From NCBI GenBank assembly GCA_037962975.1, contig CM075676.1, forward strand, positions 31,367,001 through 31,431,000: 64,000 nt of DNA, read 5' to 3'. Under the pieces are notes generated by a model. That model saw nothing but the letters and a program-made list of their open reading frames with translations. It did not search any database and was not told the DNA's origin. The stretch's first letter is position 1; each line of letters starts with the position of its first letter. This document shows positions 23,835 to 34,137 of the stretch, in pieces. The DNA comes from Clitoria ternatea. Its lineage: Eukaryota; Streptophyta; Magnoliopsida; Fabales; Fabaceae. Both the position numbers and the translations under genes were made by a program.

Positions 23835-24028
23835 TATTATGAATAATTATGGATGTCCCCCCTAAAGTTTTGATATTTATAAATGTCCCCCTCTCACCTT
23901 CTATAAATACCCTCTTCACTCATTAATACAATACAACTTCTTCTCTTCAATTTCATTACTCTCTCTTTACTCTCCTTTCTTCATCTTCAAATCTATTTTC
24001 TTCTCTAATTTTCTCTAATTTTATAACA
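23835..24028 (+). mobile_element. 5' LTR of intact Ty1/copia element (194 bp)
   Basis: It starts TATTATGA (a decayed TGTTATGA) and ends TTATAACA. The 5-bp duplication ATAAA lies at 23830-23834 and 30154-30158. It is 194 bp, the same length as the 3' LTR, with three substitutions between them. A CTATAAATAC TATA box lies at about 23901. An LTR this short holds little beyond a core promoter and a pyrimidine-rich leader. Confidence 0.93.
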
Positions 24029-24045
24029 CGTTATCAGCACGAGAT
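24029..24045 (+). other. Putative primer-binding site of the copia element
   Basis: CGTTATCAGCACGAG directly follows the LTR, where the primer tRNA binds. It is not the usual initiator-Met complement TGGTATCAGAGC, and I do not assign the tRNA. Priming from an internal tRNA segment is possible. Confidence 0.5.
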
Positions 24046-24163
24046 TCTGACCAGCTGAGATCTAGTCAAGACTATGAAAGGTAATACGTGATTATTAATA
24101 TTGTTATTATTCTTAATAATTTTAATTTATATACCTTATATTATTTATGTATATATTATAAAA

Positions 24164-24327
24164 GGTTCCTGAAGAACTTATATTTAAACATTCCAGAAGG
24201 ATGTATAAGATTATATCTATATCATAAATAAAAAAAAATAGGTTCCTGAAGAACTTATTTATAAACATTAATAGTCAAAATTCTTGAAGAATTTTGAAAA
24301 TAATTATTGATAGTTCCCGAAGAACTA
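24164..24327 (+). repeat. GTTCCTGAAGAAC hairpin repeats in the copia leader
   Basis: Near-palindromes recur: GGTTCCTGAAGAACTT (24164 and 24241), TTCCAGAAGGAT (24191), AAATTCTTGAAGAATTTT (24278) and TAGTTCCCGAAGAACTA (24311). Each could form a short hairpin, and each contains a TTCnnGAA pair resembling half of a heat-shock element. Confidence 0.65.
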
Positions 24328-24937
24328 TAATTAAATATATATATATATATATATATATATACAAGTTTAATTAACATGACTTCTAATTATATAGCTTCAC
24401 ACAATAGCTACTGCTTCCGTTGCACTAATTGCTACCTTATATAATTTTATACTATTACTTTTGTCTTTAATTGCCTTATATAATTGTTGGATTATTTTAT
24501 AATCACTGTTGCATTTTTCTTTCATATCCATTGCAATATTTTATATTATATTACTTCATATCCATTGCAATTCCTACATTTTATCTTATATGCCTTTCCA
24601 CTATAACATCACGAGATGTTAGCCTTGCCATCTTCTACCAATTGCTTATCTAATTTTGGATGCTAGCTTTGCCACTTTTCTACCAATTGATTATTTAATT
24701 CAAGCTACTTTGGATGCACTTTATTAAATAATTGCTATTGATTATTTAATTATTGATTGCAATTCATATAACTCACTACGGATTTTTTTTATTAAATAAT
24801 TAATTTTTAAATTTATAATTGGTATTAATAAAATATATTTTATTTTTATTTTAAACAAAAAATATATAGTAACTTATACAATTTAACATAAATGATCAAG
24901 AAATAAAATTTTAAAATTTCATAAGATATCATTTAAA

Positions 24938-25010
24938 TATTAGTGGTTTAGTGGTAGAGTAAAAACTTATCATGTTATAAATCTTGGGTTCGAATTCTTA
25001 TTAATGCATA
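24938..25010 (+). repeat. tRNA-like or SINE-head fragment
   Basis: TGGTTTAGTGGTAGAG (24944-24959) resembles a pol III A box, and GGGTTCGAATTC (24986-24997) matches a B box. Their spacing is right for a tRNA. The acceptor stem does not pair, and the sequence is AT-rich in the anticodon arm. It is more likely a decayed tRNA-derived sequence than a working tRNA gene. Confidence 0.4.
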
Positions 25011-25145
25011 TCTTAACTATTTTATATAATTGTTATATATCATGTTATAAATTGTTATTACCATCATTATGATTATAGTTAATATATTTATTTTATTGAA
25101 GTATTATCTAACTTATTATTTATAATTTCTTGCATAGAAATAAAT

Positions 25146-26186
25146 ATGTCAAATATTACCAACCTTGAGTTCGTGGCTCTTGACATCAGTGGAAAAAATT
25201 ATCTATCATGGATACTAGATGCCGAGATACATTTAGATGCAAAAGGTCTCGGAGACACGATTAAAAATGGAAATAATGCATCTGATCAAAATAAAGCTAA
25301 AGCCATGATCTTTTTACGCCACCATATCCATGAAGGGTTAAAAAATGAGTATTTAACAGTTAAAGACCCTCTCGTTTTGTGGAATAATCTAAAAGAGAGA
25401 TATGACCATCAAAAGGATATAATTCTTCCAAAAGCCCGTTATGAATGGATGCATTTGCGCTTTCAAGATTTTAAAAATATAAATGAATATAATTCTGCGC
25501 TATTTAGAATTACTTCAAAATTGGAGTTGTGTGGAGAAAAGATCACTGAAAGTGATATGTTAGAGAAAACATTCTCCACTTTTCATGCATCCAGTATGCT
25601 CCTGCAGCAGCAATATCGCCAAAAGGGCTTTACAAAATATTCTGAATTAATTACTTGTCTCCTTGTGGCTGAGCAAAATAATGAATTGCTTATGCAAAAT
25701 CATGAATCTCGTCCAACTGGAACTGCTCCATTCCCAGAAGTGAATGTAGCAACACATGATCTTCATTCTCATGGTCGTGGTCGTGGCCGTAGTCGCGGTC
25801 ATGGACGAGGTAATGCTCGGGGACATGGTATTGGTCGTAGTCGTGGATATGGTTATGGCCGTGGTCATGGTCGAAATGATAAGAGATCATCATTCACATG
25901 AAAAAATAAAGAACATGTGAAAAAAGGGGCAAATGCTCAAAATAATGAACAAACTAAAAATATCTGCTATCGTTGTGGTAGCAAGGGACACTGGTCTCGA
26001 GTTTGTCGCACACCAAAGCATCTCGTAGATCTATACCAAAAATCCCTTAAAAATAAAGGGAAAATAATAGAGACAAATTTTACTGGTATAGATGATGATT
26101 TCTCTGATTTTAGTGTTGATGATTTTCTTACTCTTCCTGAAGAAGACATTGACCACTCGGTTGGAGAAGGGAGTGCCCCTAAATAG
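25146..26186 (+). pseudogene. gag of the intact copia element (one premature stop)
   Basis: ATG 25146 begins a copia gag (SGKNYLSWILDAEIHLDAKG, then FLRHHIHEGLKNEYL and WNNLKERYDHQK), the capsid of the element's virus-like particle. A Gly/Arg/His-rich segment follows (about 25760-25890). The frame then meets TGA at 25899-25901. In the same frame it continues through a perfect zinc knuckle (CYRCGSKGHWSRVC) and an acidic tail to TAG 26184-26186. The context (SSFT then stop then KNKE) suggests a Trp codon TGG changed to TGA, a single G-to-A event. With that stop, only a capsid lacking the RNA-binding knuckle is made unless it is read through. Confidence 0.9.
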
Positions 26187-26309
26187 ATTATTTTAATGTT
26201 TCATGTAATTTGTTTTGTTGTAAATTCTGTCTTTATCAATAAAATTTTGTTAAATATTATTGTTAATTATATTTTTACTTATGATTTATTTTTATTTATT
26301 CAATGAAGA
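26187..26309 (+). other. Untranslated gag-pol spacer with AATAAA signal
   Basis: The 123 bases between the gag and pol frames hold several stops in the shared frame and a polyadenylation-type TCAATAAAATTTTG near 26236. Gag and pol are therefore not one polyprotein in this element. A separate, earlier-terminated gag mRNA would give more gag than pol. Confidence 0.55.
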
Positions 26310-29300
26310 ATGAATGCTCACGTGAATAATGAAGATATATGTCTCGCAGACAGTGCAACAACTCATACAATTCTCAAGAATGAGAAATTTTTCTACCATA
26401 TAGAAAAACAAGAAGCCAATGTTAATACTATATCTGGTAGTATAAATATAATTGAAGGCTCCGGCAGAGCCAGTATTTTGTTACCTGGAGGAACAAAATT
26501 ACACATTGAAAGTGCATTATATTCTAAGAAGTCTCAAAGAAATTTGTTGAGTTTTAAGGATATCCGCAGAAATGGATATCATATTGAGACCACAAATGAA
26601 GGAAAAGATGAATATCTTTACATCACAAAGTTAATTTCTGATAAAAAATGTATATTGGAAAAATTACCTTCATTTTCCTCCGGTTTGTACTATACTTATA
26701 TTAGTACAGTTGAAACAAATGTCATTGTAAACCAGAAGTTTACAAATAAGAATGACTTTGTTATCTGGCATGAACGATTAGGCCATCCTGGATCAATTAT
26801 GATGCGAAAAATAGTTGAGAATTCAAATGGTCATTGTTTGTCCAGCACACAAATTATGCAAACTAAGAATTTCTCATGTGCTGCTTGTTCTCAAGGAAAA
26901 TTGATCATTCGGCCATCACCAATGAAAATTGGGAATGAATCACTCATATTTTTAGAGCGTATACAAGGTGATATTTGTGGACCAATACACCCTTCATGTG
27001 GACCATTTAGATATTTTATGGTTTTAATTGATGCATCAACTAGATGGTCACATGTTTGCTTATTATCAACTCGCAACCAGGCGTTTGCGAGATTACTAGC
27101 TCAATTAATTCGTTTAAGAGCTCATTTTCCTGATTATCCAATTAAGAAAATACGCCTTGATAACGCTGGTGAATTTACATCTCAATCATTTAATGATTAT
27201 TGTATGTCCATTGGAATTGATGTTGAACATCCTGTAGCACATGTTCATACACAAAATGGACTTGCTGAATCATTGATTAAACGTTTGAAATTGATAGCAA
27301 GGCCATTGTTAATGAGATCAAAACTCCCAATTTCAACTTGGGGACATGCAATCTTACATGCGGCAGTACTTATTCGCATCAGGCCTACAAGTAATCATGA
27401 ATATTCCCCTTTACAATTGGTTCATGGTAAAGAACCAAATATTTCCCATCTAAGAATTTTTGGAAGTGCGGTATATGTTCCTATTTCTCCTCCACAACGC
27501 ACTAAAATGGGACCTCAAAGAAGGTTGGGAATATATGTTGGATATGAAAGTCCATCCATAATAAAATATCTTGAACCTTTAACAGGTGATTTATTTACAG
27601 CTCGTTTTGCTGATTGTCATTTTGATGAATCTATTTTCCCACCATTAGGGGGAGAAAATAAACAGTTGGATAAAAGGATTAGCTGGAATGAAATATCTCT
27701 CTCACATCTTGATCCTCGAACAAAGCAATCTGAACTAGAAGTTCAGAAAATAATTAGTTTACAAAATTTAGCAAACCAATTACCTAATGCATTTGCTGAT
27801 CCAAAAAGAGTGACTAAGTCATACATACCAGCTGTTAATACTCCAATAAAGATTGATATCCCTGAAGGACAATCTAAATTTGCAAATGAGTCTGAAGCTA
27901 AAATAAAACGTGGCAGACCTGTTGGTTCTAAAGATAAAAATTCTCGAAAAAGAAAAGTAAATAAAGAGGATGGTCGAATTGAGGATATAAAGACTCCAGT
28001 AGAGTCTCCTGACATAATCAAAGTTTCAAATCCAGAAGAAACTAAGGTACCTGAAATTGATACAAACAAAGAGATCTCGATAAATTATGTCATGGATGGT
28101 ATACAATGGAATCGACCTGAAGTCGATGTTGATGAAATTTTTGCATTCAAAGTAGCTCTTGATATTATAAATGATGATAAAAATCATGAGCCAAAATCTG
28201 TTAAAGAATGTGCACAGAGAAATGATTGGCCAAAGTGGAAAGATGCAATGCAAGAAGAGTTAAACTCACTTGCAAAACGTAAAGTTTTTGGGCCTGTAGT
28301 CCAAACACCCAAAGGTATAAAACCAGTTGGGTACAAATGGGTCTTTACGAGAAAAAGAAATGAAAACGGTGAAATTGTGCGATACAAAGCAAGACTTGTT
28401 GCACAAGGATTCTCACAAAGACCTGGTATTGATTTTGAAGAAACATATTCACCAGTGATGGATGCAACAACTTTTCGATACTTAATAAGTTTGGCGATTC
28501 GTGAAAAGCTTGATTTACGCCTCATGGATGTTGTTGCAGCATATTTATATGGCTCACTTGAAAATGACATATATATGAAACTCCCTGAAGGATTTAATTT
28601 GCCTGAAGCATACAAGACAAATCCTCGAGAAAATTATTCAATTAAATTGAATAAATCTCTTTATGGACTGAAACAATCTGGGCGTATGTGGTATAATTGC
28701 CTCAGTGAATATCTGTTGAAAGAAGGATATAAAAATGACCCGATTTGTCCATGTGTTTTTACGAAAAGATTGGGAAAAGAGTTTGTTATAATTGCAATTT
28801 ATGTGGATGATTTAAACATCATCGGGACTCCTGAAGAGCTCTCAAAGGCTGTAAATTGCTTAAAAAAGGAATTCGAGATGAAAGACTTGGGAAAAACAAA
28901 GTTTTGTCTTGGATTACAATTAGAATATTTGAAGGAAGGAATTCTAATGCACCAAAAGACTTATACAGAAAAGGTGCTAAAGCGGTTTTATATGGACAAA
29001 TCACACCCATTGAGCAGTCCAATGGTTGTAAGGTCACTTGAAGTGAGCAAAGATCTTTTTCAACCTCAAGACAAAAATGAAGAACTACTTGGTCCTGAAG
29101 TACCATATCTTAGTGCAATTGGTGCACTAATGTATCTTGCTAGTCATACAAGACCTGATATATCATTTGCTGTTAACCTGTTAGCAAGACATAGTTCTTT
29201 ACCCACGAAAAGACATTGGAATGGGATTAAACACATATTCCGCTACCTTAGAGGTACAATGGACATGGGTTTATTTTTTCCATATGTATCTAAGGCAAAC

Positions 29301-29816
29301 CTAATTGGTTATGCAGATGCGGGGTATTTGTCTGATCCTCATAATGGTCGATCACAAACAGGTTATTTGTTTACATGTGGTGGTACAGCAATTTCATGGA
29401 AATCCATAAAACAAACAATCACAGCAACATCATCTAATCATGCTGAAATCTTAGCATTACATGAAGCAAGTCGAGAATGTGTTTGGTTGAGGTTTATAAT
29501 TCAACATATTCAAGAAACTTGTGGCTTGCATGCTGGAAAACTACCACCAACAATTTTATGTGAAGATAATGCAGCTTGTATTTCTCAGTTAAAGGAGGGC
29601 TATATTAAAGGAGATAGGACAAAACATATTTCACCAAAATTTTTCTTTACTCATGATCTTATAAAGAATGGTGAAATAAATGTCGAGCAAGTCCGATCAT
29701 GCGAGAATCTAGCAGATATCTTTACAAAATCATTACCAACCAAAGTCTTCGAGCAACTAGTACAGAAGATTGGTCTTCGACGCTTACATAAGTGTTCTGA
29801 TGAGGGGGAGAATTAA
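26310..29816 (+). CDS. pol: Ty1/copia pol polyprotein, intact
   Basis: A single 1,168-residue frame carries all copia pol domains in order. The protease has DSATTH with Asp14. The GAG-pre-integrase zinc region includes WHERLGHPG and CSAACSQGK. The integrase core has Asp241 (LIDASTRW), Asp284 (IRLDNAGEF) and Glu320 (NGLAES), with the canonical 35-residue spacing between the last two. The RT contains YKARLVAQGFSQRPGIDF and YVDD at 831-834. The RNase H includes GYADAGYLSD, SSNHAEI, EDNAAC and DRTKHISPKFFF. It ends LADIFTKSLP...GLRRLHKC. All catalytic residues are present, so this copy could still supply pol. It lies in the gag frame but is separated from gag by a spacer with stops. Confidence 0.95.
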   Translation: MNAHVNNEDICLADSATTHTILKNEKFFYHIEKQEANVNTISGSINIIEGSGRASILLPGGTKLHIESALYSKKSQRNLLSFKDIRRNGYHIETTNEGKDEYLYITKLISDKKCILEKLPSFSSGLYYTYISTVETNVIVNQKFTNKNDFVIWHERLGHPGSIMMRKIVENSNGHCLSSTQIMQTKNFSCAACSQGKLIIRPSPMKIGNESLIFLERIQGDICGPIHPSCGPFRYFMVLIDASTRWSHVCLLSTRNQAFARLLAQLIRLRAHFPDYPIKKIRLDNAGEFTSQSFNDYCMSIGIDVEHPVAHVHTQNGLAESLIKRLKLIARPLLMRSKLPISTWGHAILHAAVLIRIRPTSNHEYSPLQLVHGKEPNISHLRIFGSAVYVPISPPQRTKMGPQRRLGIYVGYESPSIIKYLEPLTGDLFTARFADCHFDESIFPPLGGENKQLDKRISWNEISLSHLDPRTKQSELEVQKIISLQNLANQLPNAFADPKRVTKSYIPAVNTPIKIDIPEGQSKFANESEAKIKRGRPVGSKDKNSRKRKVNKEDGRIEDIKTPVESPDIIKVSNPEETKVPEIDTNKEISINYVMDGIQWNRPEVDVDEIFAFKVALDIINDDKNHEPKSVKECAQRNDWPKWKDAMQEELNSLAKRKVFGPVVQTPKGIKPVGYKWVFTRKRNENGEIVRYKARLVAQGFSQRPGIDFEETYSPVMDATTFRYLISLAIREKLDLRLMDVVAAYLYGSLENDIYMKLPEGFNLPEAYKTNPRENYSIKLNKSLYGLKQSGRMWYNCLSEYLLKEGYKNDPICPCVFTKRLGKEFVIIAIYVDDLNIIGTPEELSKAVNCLKKEFEMKDLGKTKFCLGLQLEYLKEGILMHQKTYTEKVLKRFYMDKSHPLSSPMVVRSLEVSKDLFQPQDKNEELLGPEVPYLSAIGALMYLASHTRPDISFAVNLLARHSSLPTKRHWNGIKHIFRYLRGTMDMGLFFPYVSKANLIGYADAGYLSDPHNGRSQTGYLFTCGGTAISWKSIKQTITATSSNHAEILALHEASRECVWLRFIIQHIQETCGLHAGKLPPTILCEDNAACISQLKEGYIKGDRTKHISPKFFFTHDLIKNGEINVEQVRSCENLADIFTKSLPTKVFEQLVQKIGLRRLHKCSDEGEN

Positions 29817-29949
29817 ATATTTGTAATTTAATTATTTTTACGGATATACTTTGTAAAGAATGTTGTACTCTTTTTCCTTCACTAGGTTTTTATCCCACTG
29901 GGTTTTTCCTAGTAAGGTTTTAACGAGGCACATTCTAAATATGGACATC

Positions 29950-29959
29950 CAAGGGGGAG
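29950..29959 (+). other. Polypurine tract of the copia element
   Basis: CAAGGGGGAG abuts the 3' LTR start at 29960. It lies about 130 bases after the pol stop. Confidence 0.85.
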
Positions 29960-30153
29960 TATTATGAATAATTATGGATGTCCCCCCTAAAGTTTTGATA
30001 TTTATAAATGTCCCCCTCTCACCTCCTATAAATACCCCCTTCACTCATTAATACAATACAACTTCTTCTCTTCAATTTCATTACTCTCTCTTTACTCTCC
30101 TTTCTTCATCTTCAAATCTATTTTCTTCTCTAATTTTCTCTAATTTCATAACA
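29960..30153 (+). mobile_element. 3' LTR of intact copia element
   Basis: It is 194 bp and starts TATTATGA. Its end TTCATAACA keeps the inverse of TGTTATGA better than the 5' copy does. Three substitutions separate it from the 5' LTR (about 1.5 per cent), which points to a recent insertion. The duplication ATAAA follows at 30154-30158. Confidence 0.93.
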
Positions 30154-30255
30154 ATAAACAAATTTAGTAGCTTTAACTATTTTAACTAACTTTTCTTAAA
30201 AAGTGTAATTAATTAAAAACTATAAGTAATTAAGAGGATCTTAACAGACGGAAGG

Positions 30256-31097
30256 TAATTTTTTTTTTCCTTGAGAATCAATATTCTGAGTTTTTTATTT
30301 AAATAGATTTTTTCAACCTAAACACTAAATTTAGTTTAAGCCATTAAAGTAGTAATCTTTTGTTAAAAATTAATGCATTTATTGTATTTTTATTTTGTGT
30401 TAAAATTATTACATGCGTTTTCATTTTTCAGTGGTTTAAACTGGTTTACAAAACCCTGTTTAAAGTACTAACGTTTTTTTGGGTCACCAAATTACTACTT
30501 GATTCACCTGCAAAAGAAAGACAGGTTAATGACCAGCCTGTTAACTTGCTGACTCAGGACTGGGCTTGATTACAATGAACACCAGCTCTACTTGCTTGGG
30601 ACTAAATTTTCCACGTAAAGTCAACAGCCTAGAAACTGAAATGAGTCAAGTGACTTTGAAAAGAACAACAGAACAGAAGAACCAAGAGTCCGTGATTCAC
30701 GAGATTATGTACATTTCTGTCATCCAAAAGTCTTTTATCCTCACTCATTCACCCCTCTACTGCAATGCAACCGTCCCTTGCTTGCTTGTCAGAGACAGAA
30801 TAGGAATAATCTAACATATATATATATATATATATATAAACTAAATTCTATTTTATTGTGTTTATAGAACTATCAATAAAACCACACTAACCAACCAGCA
30901 ACAACATATTATAAAATGGTTCCGCGTGTTTTACTGTATAATTCGTGATATATCCGCAAAAATGATTGTTCAAACTTTCAACTTAGCCTGCAAACTCATT
31001 CCCCCAAGTTCCTCCACCACCAATTTTCTTTCAGTTTCAACAAGTGGTCTTCGACATTGACATTACTGTGATTTATCTTCTCCACATTCGACACAAA
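30256..31097. other. Spacer downstream of the receptor kinase gene
   Basis: No gene is seen. A (TA)n run lies at about 30811-30838. The final 250 bases include the 3' UTR of the minus-strand receptor kinase. No clear AATAAA signal was identified. Confidence 0.5.
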
Positions 31098-34000
31098 CTA
31101 TGAGAATCCGTTAAGTGTAGTTTCCTCCATTGTAACACTCTCCTTTATTCCTTGTATCATCTTAAGCACTTGCCACATCGCTGGTCTCTGCTCTGGCGAG
31201 GTTGCACTGCAAATACTAGCAACCTCAGTGAGCATTTCTAGCCGGTTATCTTCACTAACATCATCATCCCTCATTGCTCTAACCCAATCTTGCAATTCCG
31301 TTGGTGCAAGAAAAGGATGCTGTGAAGGATGTTTACCCGTCAAGAGCTCCAATAGAAGCACACCGAAAGCATACACATCGGACTTGGAACTAGCCCTTCG
31401 ATTAGACTTGCGAGCCTCTGGTGCTTTATAGGCTGCAGAATCAGAATCTTCAGGGAATGAAGAATCTGCAAGGAAGGACAAACAATAATCTGTAATACAA
31501 GCTTCAAAGTCCACTCCAAGAAGTACGTTGGAGGATTTTAGGTTGCCATGAATTAAAGAAGAAGCTTGATGTATATATGCTAGTCCATGAGCTACATCTT
31601 CCGCTATCTTTAAGCATGATGTCCAATGCAATGGCTTCGCCCTCGCTGATCTTGAGCCTGCACATGTAAAAGCTATCTTAGCATCTACTTGATAACCTAA
31701 TTATGTAAATGGAATTTAACAAACAACTCCATTCAATGATTAACATTGATCCTATACACATTCCAAACACTTTTAACTTCGTTTAGTCAATGGATCCAAA
31801 ACTTGTCTCTGGGCGACTTTAGTTTGTCAATCTCAATTAGGAACCAAACAAAACACTTGGTGTTTGTTTGATGTGTAGTTGTGGGGTTTACTAAACTGGA
31901 TTGAGGAGAAATGGAAAATTTTTCCGTTTGTGCCTCAATCTTTGTGCAAAATACATAACCAATAAAAAAAGAAACCCAGCTGAACCAACTCTACAGTAGA
32001 GTTAAGAAGTAAGCATTAAATATCAAACGGGGAAACCCGAAATTGATTGGTCCCCCTACCCCACTTTGCATGTTCAAGGTTTCATATCAAGTATAAGAAT
32101 AAAAGTTGAAAATGTTTTTAGAAAAAAATTGCATCAACTAAATGTCAAACTTTGAAGCACGGTGGTCAACTTGGTATGCAAAAGATTTTAACCAAAATAG
32201 TCCAAACAGAGAACCAAAAACAAGCCACCCCCGTGATTGTCGACATTGGATACCATACCACAACCCCGAAAACAAACCAGAAAGCAGTCAGCTAGTATTA
32301 ATGAAAAACAACCCAACAACCAAATAAATACCTTATGGCTACAAGATAATCCAGAGATCAATCTGACACATCATACCATTCCATTCCGAATATCACACAC
32401 ACTAACCACACAACCAATAGCACAACAACACACACATCCATCAAATCAAACTCTAATTCCATTTCCACCACCCCACCATACCCCACAACACCTTTTCACC
32501 CTCACTCTCGGTTCCTCAACCACTCCCAACTCAACCCCCCAAAAACCCCTTTTGACATCATAAAAGCACAAAACAGCATCATGGCAAGGCACACCATTGG
32601 ATAAATAACAGTATTATTATCATTCAATTCACTTTGACAAGCTTCTAAAAACCAAAACTTTCATAGATTTAAACAAGCCATCTTCAAAATCAATAATAGA
32701 AAACTGAAACAGCAATTACTAAATAATGTATTAAATAAGTTAAGAGATACCGTGAACGAGGTTGAAGAGGCTGCCATTGGGTTGATAATCATAAATGACG
32801 AGTCTTTCTCCCTTGGCCTGAAAATAAGCCCTCAAAGGAACCAAATTGGGGTGGCGAAACCTTCCCACAACCTCCATGTTCCTCTCAAATACCTTCCCAT
32901 AATCATCATCATCATCACTCACACAACCTTGCCGAACATCCAACCTCTTAACCGTCACAATAAGATTCGAATCCAACACGGCCTTGTAAGTGGTCCCCAC
33001 ACTCCCCCTTCCCAACAACTCCGCTGAAGCTCTCATCAGCTGCTCCAGCGTATACTGCTGCACCTCCCCACAGCAGAACACCAACTTCCCACTTCTATGG
33101 GCTTCCTCCATCTTCCTCACCTTCTCCACTTTCCCAAGCTCAACCCTCTCCACCACCTCACCCCTTTCCCTTTCCCTTTCCAGTTCCATTTCCAATGCCT
33201 CCTCTTTCCCCAAACAACTCCGTTTCTTCCTCACCAATGAAACCACCACCAAACTCAACCCACCCAGCACCACAACCCCAAAAACGAACCCGAGAACCAA
33301 CCCGGTTTTTTTACCGTGAGCATGTTTTTTAACAGAGGAAGGAACCACCACGATTCCCTGAGACTCCTCGCTCTGGCCGAGCGGCGCGGTGGCGTTGGAA
33401 GAACCACCGAAGAAGTGAGAACGAGGGCCATCACACTCCTTGTGAATAATCTCGCCGCACAACCCAGGGTTGCCTGAAAACGACGGCGCATCGAACCGAG
33501 TTAGCGTGGGAGTAACAGGAACCGGACCGGTGAGGTTGTTAGAAGAGACGTTGAAAGATCGTAAGGCGGTCTGGTTGAAAGGAGGAAGGGTTCCGTTGAA
33601 GTTGTTGGAGTTGAGGCGGAGAGAAATGAGGCGGTCGAGGAGGTTAAGTTGAACCGGGATTGAACCGGTTAAGTTGTTGTTGGAGAGGGAGAGAGTGAGG
33701 AGGCGGTGGAGGAAGAGAATAGAAGGAGGGAAGGAACCGGTGAAGTGGTTGTGGTCAAGGAAGAGAGATTTGAGGTTAGTGAGAGGGGAGAGATCGGGAA
33801 TGGGCCCGAAGAGGGAGTTGTTGCGGAGGCTCATTACTCGGAGCTGGTCCAGACGGGTGAGGGTGTTGGGGGGGAATGGGCCGCGGAGGCCCAATCCTTG
33901 AACGACGAAGCGTACCACTCTGCCTTGTGCGCATTTGACGCCTTGCCACTCGCAGTAGTCGTAGTGCTCGTTCAGTGCGTAGAGGAGCTTGTTGTCTTGG

Positions 34001-34122
34001 TCGCCTTCCCGCTTAAACGACAGCAGAGAAACTGCGTCTGATGGGGGTATGAGGTTCGCGGGTGAGGCCAGGGTAGTGAGCAAAACTGGCAATAGTAGTG
34101 TTAGCGTTTTCGAGAGATGCAT
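31098..34122 (-). CDS. LRR receptor-like pseudokinase (class III), two exons
   Basis: The coding sequence is complement(31098..31657, 32751..34122), 643 residues, with a 1,093-base GT-AG intron in phase 1 after LFNLVH-G. Exon 1 starts MHLSKTLTLLLPVLLTTLAS, a signal peptide. An LRR N-terminal cap (YDYCEWQGVKC), about five LRRs (residues 70-200), an ENPGLCG-like Cys-containing segment and a transmembrane helix (about 274-297) follow. The kinase domain has GRGSVG (371-376) and Lys392 but HGN for HRD (494-496) and DYC for DFG (514-516). Phosphotransfer is therefore unlikely, as in the Arabidopsis At5g67200/At3g50230 class, its nearest family by my reading. It probably signals at the plasma membrane as a co-receptor or scaffold. 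Confidence 0.93.
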
Positions 34123-34137
34123 TGTTTGTGTTACTCA

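Larger units (their letters stand above)
24081..25137 (+). other. Putative leader intron of the copia element
   Basis: A donor GAAAG|GTAATA at 24080/24081 and an acceptor TTTCTTGCATAG ending at 25137, eight bases before the gag ATG, frame a 1,057-base, very AT-rich stretch with no frame of note. This layout suggests that the leader is spliced out of the gag mRNA. It is an inference from position and consensus only. Confidence 0.45.
23656..30255. mobile_element. Stowaway-like MITE split by a copia insertion
   Basis: The left part 23656-23834 and right part 30159-30255 together align with the complete Stowaway MITE at 35921-36225. Shared landmarks are TTAATATAA-AACCTC, CAAGATTTGT, ACTAGTATAATT, ACTAACTTTTCTTAAAAA and a degenerate terminal ACAGACGGAAGG. 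Removing the copia element leaves about 280 bp, close to the 305 bp of the intact relative. The MITE was therefore present before the copia inserted. Confidence 0.65.

Noticed and set aside
24938..25010. A functional tRNA gene
   Set aside because: A and B boxes are present, but the acceptor stem does not pair and the anticodon arm is AT-rich. It is kept only as a tRNA-like sequence.
25647..25893. His/Asp-rich minus-strand frames opposite the copia gag
   Set aside because: They mirror the Gly/Arg/His-coding repeats of gag.
32142..32563. Plus-strand frames within the receptor kinase intron
   Set aside because: They lie in a 1,093-base GT-AG intron on the opposite strand, have Pro/Thr/His low complexity, and carry no motif.
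32740..34122. Reading the receptor kinase as a one-exon 460-residue gene
   Set aside because: The frame runs two codons into the intron. A clear GT donor at 32750/32749 and AG acceptor at 31658 join it to the second exon and restore the kinase domain.
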